Shown here: positions 1 to 5,216 of the stretch, piece after piece
Layout of the letters: each line of letters begins with the position of its first letter
Numbering within the stretch: position 1 is the first letter of the stretch
Origin: JADJLQ01 sp034439915
GTDB lineage: Bacteria; Bacteroidota; Bacteroidia; Chitinophagales; Saprospiraceae
Direction of reading: 5' to 3'
DNA: 7,173 nt
Assembly: GCA_034439915.1 (NCBI GenBank)
Contig: JAWXBI010000220.1
Span: forward strand, 1-7,173
The notes under the pieces: generated by a model
What the model saw: only the letters and a program-made list of their open reading frames with translations
What the model was told of the DNA's origin: nothing
Database searches by the model: none
Made by a program: the position numbers and the translations under genes

Positions 1-3
1 ACG

Positions 4-94
4 GCTGCCCGCAAGTGACTGCCACCGCTGCCCGCAAGTGACTGCCACCGCTGCCCGCAAGTGACTGCCACCGCTGCCCGCAAGTGCTGTCACC
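4..94. repeat. Left tandem array of 23-bp repeats (3 exact copies plus a decayed fourth)
   Basis: Three identical 23-bp units lie head to tail at 4-26, 27-49 and 50-72. A diverged copy at 73-94 has lost one base. The three bases before position 4 suggest the array continues past the window edge, so the copy number is a minimum. Each unit begins GCTGCCCGC and contains the quasi-palindrome GTGACTGCCAC (15-25, 38-48, 61-71). As single strand this can fold into a 4-bp stem with a 3-nt loop, one pair being G-T. The last copy carries GTGCTGTCAC (84-93) instead. A 23-bp period does not keep a reading frame, so the array is non-coding. It ends about 58 bp before a REP-associated tyrosine transposase, whose family acts on short palindromic repeats; that this array is its substrate is inference. 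Confidence 0.93.
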
Positions 95-151
95 AAGTGG
101 CTCCAATTTATTTTGCCAGAATGAATAATTTAGCTGAACGCACTACACTAT

Positions 152-736
152 ATGAAATACCAGCCATTTCAGTTATACCATATTTACAACCAGGGAAATA
201 ACCGGCAGAAAATATTTTTTAGTGAGGAAAATTACAGATACTTCAAAAAGAAGATAAAAAAATATATATGCTCAAATGCTGAGTTGCTGGCTTATTGTTT
301 AATGCCCAACCATTTTCATCTGTTAATTTACACTAAATCGTCTTCCATACAGCCCTATAAGAGTGCAGGTATGCAGAGTCTGTCATTTGCCATAAGCCAG
401 TTATTGAGTTCGTACACTAAGGCAATCAATCTTCAGGAAAACAGAACAGGTTCTTTATTTAGATCAAAAACTAAAGCAAATGACGGTTGGGACAATGACC
501 CTGATTATACCAGCATAGAATATTTTGACGGTGAACGGGTTACATTTATAGACAATTGGTTTGCACAAAATGTTTTTCGTTACATCCATGAAAATCCGGT
601 AAAGGCTGGTTTGGTGCCGGTAAAAGAACATTGGCGTTATTCCTCTGTATCGGAATATCTCGAGGTATCCCAAGAACCGATATGCAATATTAAATTGGGA
701 AGGGAATTGATTGGATTATCTGCTAAGGCTGGCTAA
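152..736 (+). CDS. REP-associated tyrosine transposase (RayT-like, Y1/HUH family)
   Basis: This 194-residue protein belongs to the IS200/IS605-related Y1 transposases and most resembles the single-copy REP-associated group. In that group the enzyme nicks and rejoins single-stranded DNA at short palindromes. The HUH metal-binding motif is HFH at residues 54-56, within CLMPNHFHLLIY. A GSLFRSKTKA segment follows at about 100-109. The likely catalytic tyrosine is Tyr144 in FRYIHENPVKAGLV, the usual position in this family. Length is normal, and no frameshift is seen. The ATG at 152 is preceded by an AT-rich leader without a clear Shine-Dalgarno site. The gene stands alone on its strand between two tandem arrays, and its stop codon (734-736) directly abuts a copy of the array core. 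The genetic setting fits a RAYT locus better than a self-mobile IS200 element, because no IS200-type ends or accessory TnpB are present. Activity is inferred. Confidence 0.9.
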   Translation: MKYQPFQLYHIYNQGNNRQKIFFSEENYRYFKKKIKKYICSNAELLAYCLMPNHFHLLIYTKSSSIQPYKSAGMQSLSFAISQLLSSYTKAINLQENRTGSLFRSKTKANDGWDNDPDYTSIEYFDGERVTFIDNWFAQNVFRYIHENPVKAGLVPVKEHWRYSSVSEYLEVSQEPICNIKLGRELIGLSAKAG

Positions 737-747
737 GTGACAGCCAC
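737..747. repeat. Boundary copy of the palindromic core, abutting the rayT stop codon
   Basis: GTGACAGCCAC starts at the base after the transposase TAA. It differs by one base from the left-array core GTGACTGCCAC and by two from the right-array core GTGGCTGCCAC. In reverse complement it is GTGGCTGTCAC, which matches GTGCTGTCAC at 84-93 apart from one missing G. The transposase gene is therefore bracketed by near-inverted copies. It is the first core of the right-hand array. Confidence 0.7.
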
Positions 748-1103
748 TGGCTTCCCTAGAGCTACCAAGGTGGCTGCCACTGGCTTCCCTAGAGCTACCA
801 AAGGTGGCTGCCACTGGGCTTCCCTAGAGCTACCAAGGTGGCTGCCACTGGGCTTCCCTAGAGCTACCAAGGTGGATGCCACTGGCTTCCCTAGAGCTAC
901 CAAGGTGGATGCCACTGGGCTTCCCTAGAGCTACCAAGGTGGCTGCCACTGGCTTCCCTAAAGCTACCAAGGTGGCTGCCACTGGCTTCCCTAGAGCTAC
1001 CAAGGTGGCTGCCACTGGCTTCCCTAAAGCTACCAAGGTGGCTGCCACTGGCTTCCCTAAAGCTACCAAGGTGGCTGCCACCTGGCTTCCCTCCTACCAT
1101 AGG
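743..1103. repeat. Right tandem array of 33/34-bp repeats (10 copies plus a decayed eleventh)
   Basis: Starting each unit at GCCACTGG, copies begin at 743, 776, 810, 844, 878, 911, 945, 978, 1011 and 1044. A degenerate copy from 1077 runs out near 1103. Copies are 33 bp, except those at 776 (extra A), 810, 844 and 911 (extra G), which are 34 bp. Each junction carries GTGGCTGCCAC, or GTGGATGCCAC after copies four and five, flanked by CCA and TGG. One strand can thus fold as CCA-(AG)-GTGG, loop CTG, CCAC-TGG. Copies from 945 on mostly carry CTAAAG in place of CTAGAG. Because 33 is a multiple of three, long open frames of 11-residue repeats appear on both strands. The four one-base insertions break them all, so the array is judged non-coding. 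Confidence 0.95.
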
Positions 1104-1142
1104 TCACTTCGCAGAAGCAAACAGATGATTACTTTGGTGTAA

Positions 1143-1164
1143 TCCCGTGGGTTAGGGTACGGGA
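1143..1164. other. Short hairpin in the spacer before the GH97 gene
   Basis: TCCCGT (1143-1148) and ACGGGA (1159-1164) form a 6-bp stem around a 10-nt loop containing GGGTTAGGG. No T-run follows, so a classical terminator is unlikely. Apart from this hairpin and the one at 1262-1281, I see no gene or convincing promoter between 1104 and 1285. Confidence 0.35.
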
Positions 1165-1261
1165 CTATTGCAATACAACTTTGTATCGTGCGCAATTTAT
1201 TGAGGTGAGTTTGCTCGGTATAATGTGCTTTGCTTCTCACCAGTAAAAAGCTAATTTTATA

Positions 1262-1281
1262 ATCCCATTTGTGTATGGGAT
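1262..1281. promoter_or_regulatory. Hairpin just upstream of the GH97 start
   Basis: ATCCCAT (1262-1268) and ATGGGAT (1275-1281) form a perfect 7-bp stem with a 6-nt loop. It ends four bases before the ATG at 1286. In an mRNA it would lie across the initiation region of the glycosidase gene and could affect translation. It also covers the alternative GTG at 1271, which is one reason to prefer a downstream ATG. The structure is visible; the regulatory role is inference. Confidence 0.35.
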
Positions 1282-1285
1282 CTAT

Positions 1286-3268
1286 ATGCATATGGTAATT
1301 TCTGCAGTAAAACGTATATTTTTTTTTGGGAGCATTCTGATAGTAATGCTTTTAGGGGGATGTAAGACTTCAGTCCCCATCCTCCAGTCACCGGATGGCA
1401 GAATAGTTTTTGAACTTGGACTTAACCAAGGAGTACCTCAATACCGGATCTCATTTCAAGGACAGGTCATAATGGATTCTTCCTTACTAGGATTGGTATG
1501 TGCCGATTCACTGGATTTTACACGGGGTATACATTTGGGAAAAATCAGGAAACGAAAAGGAAATGACCGGTATGATCTGGTGGTTGGCAAGACCCGTGAT
1601 GTCAATGAAGCTTATCATGAGATGGAGGTTACCTGGACTAATGAACAAAAAAAGAAAATAAAATTCATTGCCAGGGCCTATAATGATGGTATTGCTTTTA
1701 GATATTTGTTTCCCTCTCAAGCCAGTTGGTCTGAATTGTTCCTGGAGGATGAGTTTTCTCAATTCAATTTTAAGGGGGACCCCAATAGCCTGGTCTTGCT
1801 CAGGCAAAATTTTATTACTTCACATGAAGGATTGTACACTGAAGCTTCATTGTCTAAAATCAATGATGATACCCTGATCGATCTCCCTGCCTTATTTATT
1901 ACCCCCAAAAAAACCTATGTGGCAATTACCGAAGCTGCATTATCGGATTATGCCAGCATGTATCTGAATAAACAAAATGGGATACTTACCAGTGTATTAT
2001 CGCCCTTGCCGGATCAATCCGGCATTGCGGTCAAAGCAACACTTCCCCATCAAAGCCCCTGGCGTGTCCTCCTGATCAGCAATCGGCTGGGAGCCTTGAT
2101 CGAATCCAATCTAATCACCAACCTCTGCCCACCAACCACCCTAAAAGATGTCTCCTGGATCAAACCCGGTAAAACTACCTTTCCCTGGTGGAATGGAAAC
2201 ATCATGCCCGATTCTATCCCCGGTGGCAATAATTTTGAAACCAATAAATATTATATCGATTTCTGTGCACGGAATGGAATCGAATATCACTCTATCGTGG
2301 AATACGGGGGCCATCAATGGTATGTGGACGACGGTACTAATTACCAACCCGGACCACATGCAGATTTGACCACTCCGGTACCCGGATTGGATATGAAAAA
2401 AGTATGTGATTATGCCCACAGTCAGGGAGTCAAACCCAGGGTCTGGGTGCATTGGGCTGCTTTATATCCCAAAATAGATACTGCTTTTGTTTTATTCGAA
2501 TCCTGGGGACTTACCGGTATGATGATTGATTTTATGGACCGGGATGACCAGGAGATGGTGCAGATCCAGGAAGAAATGTTAGTAAAAGCAGCAAAACATA
2601 AACTGCATGTACAATTTCACGGGGCTTATAAACCAACAGGTATGCATCGAACCTATCCCAATGAGCTGACCCGCGAAGGCACCCTCAATTATGAAGTTTA
2701 TAAATGGGATTCAATAGTGACACCGGATCATGACCTCGATATTGTATTTACCCGAATGTTGGGGGGACCTGCTGATTATCACCTGGGTGGATTCCGGGCT
2801 GTGCCTATGGATTCTTTTAACATTCAATACTCCAAACCGTTGATGCTGGGTACACGGTGTCATCTCCTGGGTATGTATGTGGTCATGGAAAGTTATCTGC
2901 AGATTTTAGCCGATTATCCTGATGCTTATGAGGGGCAGCCTGGTTTTGATTTTTTAAAGGCCGTGCCAACAAGCTGGAATGAGACCCGTGTATTGGATGC
3001 TTCTATACGAGAATATGCTTTGATTGCCCGTAGAAAGGGTGATTCCTGGTATGTGGGAGCCATCAACAATCATCAGGAAAGAGAGATTATTATCGCTTTG
3101 GATTTTTTATCTCCTGGCTCACATCGGGCAGATATATATCAAGATGCGGATGATTCTTTTCAAAATCCAAATCACCTGGATGTTTTACATAAAGTAGTGA
3201 ACCCGTCTGATTCGATGACCATAAAACTGGCCAGTGGAGGCGGGTTGGCCATGAGGATTAAAAGGTAG
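1286..3268 (+). CDS. Glycoside hydrolase family 97, retaining type (alpha-galactosidase-like), lipoprotein
   Basis: This is an exo-acting glycosidase of family GH97, the family of SusB, expected in the periplasm or outer membrane. Residues are counted from GTG 1271. ATG 1286 (Met6) or 1292 (Met8) gives a better signal peptide: VKR, then the hydrophobic IFFFGSILIVM, then lipobox LLGGC with Cys31 as lipidation site. Domain order is an N-terminal beta-sandwich (about 35-290), a catalytic barrel (about 300-570, opening at FPWWNGN) and a C-terminal beta domain. MMIDFMDRDD carries Asp420 where retaining GH97 members have their nucleophile; inverting SusB-type enzymes lack it. Glu475 in LTREGTLNYE lies 55 residues on, the Asp-Glu spacing I recall for retaining BtGH97b. 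Retaining members include alpha-galactosidases, but substrate cannot be fixed from sequence. The protein is full length and intact. No SusC/SusD pair is in view, so a polysaccharide utilisation locus is not shown. Confidence 0.93.
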   Translation: MHMVISAVKRIFFFGSILIVMLLGGCKTSVPILQSPDGRIVFELGLNQGVPQYRISFQGQVIMDSSLLGLVCADSLDFTRGIHLGKIRKRKGNDRYDLVVGKTRDVNEAYHEMEVTWTNEQKKKIKFIARAYNDGIAFRYLFPSQASWSELFLEDEFSQFNFKGDPNSLVLLRQNFITSHEGLYTEASLSKINDDTLIDLPALFITPKKTYVAITEAALSDYASMYLNKQNGILTSVLSPLPDQSGIAVKATLPHQSPWRVLLISNRLGALIESNLITNLCPPTTLKDVSWIKPGKTTFPWWNGNIMPDSIPGGNNFETNKYYIDFCARNGIEYHSIVEYGGHQWYVDDGTNYQPGPHADLTTPVPGLDMKKVCDYAHSQGVKPRVWVHWAALYPKIDTAFVLFESWGLTGMMIDFMDRDDQEMVQIQEEMLVKAAKHKLHVQFHGAYKPTGMHRTYPNELTREGTLNYEVYKWDSIVTPDHDLDIVFTRMLGGPADYHLGGFRAVPMDSFNIQYSKPLMLGTRCHLLGMYVVMESYLQILADYPDAYEGQPGFDFLKAVPTSWNETRVLDASIREYALIARRKGDSWYVGAINNHQEREIIIALDFLSPGSHRADIYQDADDSFQNPNHLDVLHKVVNPSDSMTIKLASGGGLAMRIKR

Positions 3269-3282
3269 AATGGTGGAACTGT

Positions 3283-3298
3283 ACAATTGCTGAATTGT
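3283..3298. other. Hairpin and octamer duplication after the GH97 gene
   Basis: ACAATT (3283-3288), loop GCTG and AATTGT (3293-3298) form a 6-bp stem 15 bp after the GH97 stop. The right arm overlaps a tandem duplication of GAATTGTG (3292-3299 and 3300-3307). A short T-run (3316-3320) lies 17 bp further on, too far for a standard terminator. The rest of the 139-bp spacer up to the IS holds no recognisable gene. Confidence 0.35.
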
Positions 3299-3409
3299 GG
3301 AATTGTGGATCCGTCTTTTTAATAAAATGTGCAGTGGCTGGGGATCAAAGCCAATAGTGTCCGATCACCAACCACCTTCCGATCTCTTCCGGGACACCAT
3401 ACGGAACTA

Positions 3410-3438
3410 GCGTCTAATTGCGAAAATTAACTATATTA
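3410..3438. repeat. IS630 left terminal inverted repeat
   Basis: The 29-bp repeat begins GCGTCTAATTGC after the duplicated TA and ends CTATATTA. It matches the opposite end at 22 of 29 positions. The transposase stop codon (minus strand, 3414-3416) lies within it. Confidence 0.85.
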
Positions 3439-4481
3439 TTTTTCAATTGACTTCCGTTAACCTCTCTCTTTTTCCAGATAAATGGTGTTGGTTGTTGGTT
3501 GGATGACTCAACATACGCTTTGATATGTTCTTCCAGCTTTTGGGTACTTTCAAAGCTTGCACCTTTCAATGATTTTCTCGTGAATATTCCAAACCATACC
3601 TCCACCAGATTCAGCCAGCTTGCTGATGTGGGGGTATAGTGAAAGCTCACATTTCTGTTCTCATTCAACCACAAATCGTTTTTCTTGTGAGTACAATAAT
3701 TGTCCAGTATTACATGTAGTTCTCTTTCACTTCCATACTCGTTGACCAGTCCGTCCATATATAAAAGAAAATCTTCTCTGGTTTTAGTTTTTGTCGTCTT
3801 GGCTGTTACTATTCCCGTGGCCACCTCCAGTGCCGCGAACAGGTTCACCGTCCCATTTCTTCTATAAGTGCTTTGGATCCCCCTCATTACCTTTCCGTTG
3901 TTGGTTTCCACATAGCCTGTTTTGCGTTCAAGAGCTTGGATACTTGGCTTTTCATCCACACAAATAACAATTGCATTTACCGGAGGGTTTAAGTATAGGC
4001 CAACAATGTCAGCTGCCTTGACCGCAAAATTTTTGTCCGTACTAATACACCATGATCGTTGCCGGTTCAGGTGTATACCTTCCTTTTTCAATAGTCTCCA
4101 GATTGCATCCTCGCTACTATTTAATGCTTTTGCCAATAAAGGGGCATCCCATCTTCCATATCCTTTGGGCGGTGGCTCACTTATTTTCTTCAATACATTA
4201 TCCCTGAATGATTGGCCATAGCTAGCCTTCCTGCCGGTTTTTGCTTTGTCTTCTAAACCCGCCAAACCGTTTTGCAAATATGCTTTTCTCCATGCAATTA
4301 CCTTATTGGAGTATGTTCGAAGTTCCTTTGCTATTTCCGAAGGCTGGCGGCCCTTGCCACTCTCGATTACGATGTAGGCCCTTTCATAATCCTTCCGGGC
4401 GGCATTCCTGCTATTAAGTCGTTTCTCTAATTCCAGAAAATCATTTCCCGGAATTATATAAGAATTGCTTTTTCGTGACAT
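3414..4481 (-). CDS. IS630-family DDE transposase
   Basis: This 355-residue transposase cuts and rejoins the ends of its own element, targeting TA dinucleotides. The N-terminal third is a helix-turn-helix DNA-binding region (about 30-80, with PSEIAKELRTYSNKVIAWRK), then a winged-helix-like stretch around GYGRWDAPLLAKAL. The RNase H-like catalytic core shows all three acidic residues: Asp176 in VDEKPS, Asp260 in VILDNYCTHK and Glu294 in SWLNLVEVWF. The last two are 34 residues apart, as in DD34E IS630 enzymes. The C-terminal helix (about 310-330) is also present. The length is normal for the family and the frame is intact. Start at ATG 4481 leaves a 25-bp leader between the coding region and the right inverted repeat. 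Confidence 0.95.
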   Translation of the reverse strand: MSRKSNSYIIPGNDFLELEKRLNSRNAARKDYERAYIVIESGKGRQPSEIAKELRTYSNKVIAWRKAYLQNGLAGLEDKAKTGRKASYGQSFRDNVLKKISEPPPKGYGRWDAPLLAKALNSSEDAIWRLLKKEGIHLNRQRSWCISTDKNFAVKAADIVGLYLNPPVNAIVICVDEKPSIQALERKTGYVETNNGKVMRGIQSTYRRNGTVNLFAALEVATGIVTAKTTKTKTREDFLLYMDGLVNEYGSERELHVILDNYCTHKKNDLWLNENRNVSFHYTPTSASWLNLVEVWFGIFTRKSLKGASFESTQKLEEHIKAYVESSNQQPTPFIWKKREVNGSQLKNNIVNFRN

Positions 4482-4505
4482 GCTACAAAGCTACTCTTTT
4501 ATTTT

Positions 4506-4534
4506 TAATATAGCTAATATATGCAATTAAATAC
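4506..4534. repeat. IS630 right terminal inverted repeat
   Basis: In reverse complement it begins GTATTTAATTGC and ends CTATATTA. It is followed on the plus strand by the TA duplication at 4535-4536. It is upstream of the transposase start and may hold part of its promoter. Confidence 0.85.
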
Positions 4535-4596
4535 TAGCAATCGCAAGCTCCACCGCAGCAACCTCCGGGGTCCTGCACATTCAAACTACTTTTCAT
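4534..4596 (-). CDS. Possible 20-codon Cys-rich peptide ORF at the IS630 insertion site
   Basis: From ATG at 4596 the minus strand encodes 20 residues ending GGCCGGACDC, with cysteines at 13, 14, 18 and 20, then TAG. The stop codon uses the duplicated TA (4536-4535) and the first base of the IS (4534). Rejoining the flanks without the IS still gives TAG, because the base beyond the other TA is also G on this strand. The peptide length therefore seems unchanged by the insertion, but its 3' region has been replaced by the element. The ATG follows an AT-rich leader of the kind common before Bacteroidota starts. I do not recognise a family. The clustered cysteines suggest metal binding or a modified peptide, which is speculation, and an ORF this short could occur by chance. 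Confidence 0.4.
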   Translation of the reverse strand: MKSSLNVQDPGGCCGGACDC

Positions 4597-4650
4597 GGTT
4601 ATTGATATTTAATAGTGAATAAATAAATTTCAGGGGTAAGGTATCGCCAG

Positions 4651-4761
4651 TCAGCGGTCAGGCACGAGCAGTGTTCGATAGCCCATTTTCTTTTTCATGG
4701 CTTCGATCTCTTGTTTTGCTTTTTCAAAATCGGTCTGAAAACCGGGGTTTCCTTTTAGCTT
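4651..4761 (-). pseudogene. 3' remnant of an unrecognised gene (36 codons)
   Basis: Reading the minus strand from 4761 gives 36 codons and a TGA at 4653-4651. The translation includes NPGFQTDFEKAKQEIEAM and then MGYRTLLVPDR. It has a charged, helix-rich character typical of a protein C-terminus rather than random DNA. Immediately upstream in frame is a TAA (4764-4762), and beyond that the sequence becomes the low-complexity CCTCAA repeat. No plausible start is present, so this looks like the tail of a gene whose body has been lost. It points the same way as the Cys-rich ORF, 54 bp before it. I cannot name the family. Confidence 0.35.
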
Positions 4762-4775
4762 TTATTCGGCTCCCA

Positions 4776-4793
4776 CCTCAACCTCAACCTCAA
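4776..4793. repeat. Hexamer microsatellite (CCTCAA)3
   Basis: Three exact CCTCAA units are followed by CCCTAAC. On the minus strand this is a run of GG pairs separated by TTGA, able in principle to form a two-layer G-quadruplex. It marks the point where the minus-strand gene remnant breaks off. Confidence 0.6.
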
Positions 4794-4821
4794 CCCTAAC
4801 ATTTTCTGTCCACCAGAATCT

Positions 4822-4829
4822 TATCTTTG
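4822..4829 (+). promoter_or_regulatory. Bacteroidota-type -7 box before the HEPN/MNT pair
   Basis: TATCTTTG matches the Bacteroidota -7 consensus TAnnTTTG exactly and lies 46 bp before the ATG at 4876. The upstream -33 element is weak: only a TTTTC at 4802-4806, with no clear TTTG at the usual distance. If used, transcription would start near 4836, too late for an upstream start at 4834. This supports initiation at 4876 or 4882. Confidence 0.4.
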
Positions 4830-4875
4830 GACTTTGTTTTATTCAAGAACCCTATGTTCAAGAGCTAAAAAAAAG

Positions 4876-5213
4876 ATGCCAATGAATCTGGATACCATCT
4901 TCCTCGAACGGTGCATTCTTACCTTTGAAAAAGGACTGATGCTTTTTAATCAAACCAAAAAAACCGATATAGAACACGACTTATACCGTTCGGCCTGTAT
5001 AAAAGAATTCGAAATAATATTGGAGCAATCCGGTAAACTTTTGAAAAAAACACTGAATCCGTATTTCACCTGTTCCAGTGAAGTTGATCAGTTAGAAATA
5101 ATACTGCCCATGATTATGGTATCGGATTTGCAAAAATCACTTTAGCGCTTTTACCACAGTTTATTTTGGATGCACGATCTTTGGTGAACATCATTCAACA
5201 AAAACAAATCTGA
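4876..5213 (+). pseudogene. Broken HEPN-domain gene (HI0074-type nucleotidyltransferase partner, toxin side)
   Basis: From ATG 4876 (or 4882, MNLDTIFLER) the first frame reads a normal HI0074-type N-terminus: FEKGLMLFNQ, then FEIILEQSGKLLKKTLNPYF and EVDQLE, then noise and TAG at 5143-5145. The C-terminus is in another frame: RNNTAHDYGIGFAKITLALL starts at 5094, continues LPQFILDARSLVNIIQ and ends TGA 5211-5213. RNNTAH is the HEPN Rx4H motif, whose Arg and His are the catalytic residues of HEPN RNases. The helix that family members have between VDQL and RNN (roughly 25-30 residues, from memory) is absent. A deletion not divisible by three explains both the missing segment and the frame change. 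The original stop lies 3 bp before the nucleotidyltransferase ATG, the usual operon order. Known for the family: HEPN toxin with MNT antitoxin. Inferred: the toxin is dead. Confidence 0.85.
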
Positions 5214-5216
5214 GTT

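Larger units (their letters stand above)
3410..4534 (-). mobile_element. Complete IS630-family insertion sequence (1125 bp)
   Basis: Both ends can be read directly. The left end (3410-3438) and the reverse complement of the right end (4506-4534) agree at 22 of 29 positions, including the blocks TAATTGC and CTATATTA. TA lies on each side (3408-3409 and 4535-4536), the TA duplication expected of IS630/Tc1-mariner transposition. One intact transposase gene fills the interior on the minus strand, and its stop codon falls inside the left inverted repeat. The element interrupts neither GH97 nor the toxin-antitoxin remnant. It sits at the stop codon of a tiny Cys-rich ORF. With intact gene and ends it may still be mobile, which is inference. 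Confidence 0.9.

Noticed and set aside
4..1103. A CRISPR array
   Set aside because: The repeats are contiguous with no unique spacers, and no cas genes are present.
733..1142. Several overlapping repeat-protein ORFs (11-residue periods such as ATKVAATGFPR and VAATLVALGKP) on both strands
   Set aside because: They arise because the 33-bp repeat is a multiple of three. One-base insertions in four copies break every frame, and equally long frames appear on both strands.
1219..1224. TATAAT as a -10 box for the GH97 gene
   Set aside because: Bacteroidota housekeeping promoters use TAnnTTTG instead, and no good -35 box lies at a suitable distance.
3331..3409. A minus-strand reading frame to the left of the IS (YGVPEEIGRWLVIGHYWL) as the continuation of the Cys-rich ORF
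   Set aside because: In the reconstructed empty site it is in a different frame from the Cys-rich ORF, which already ends in TAG. It has no start codon of its own in the frame.
4486..4493. TAGCTTTG on the minus strand as promoter of the IS630 transposase
   Set aside because: It fits TAnnTTTG but lies so close to the ATG that transcription would start about at the start codon. No -33 element is present.
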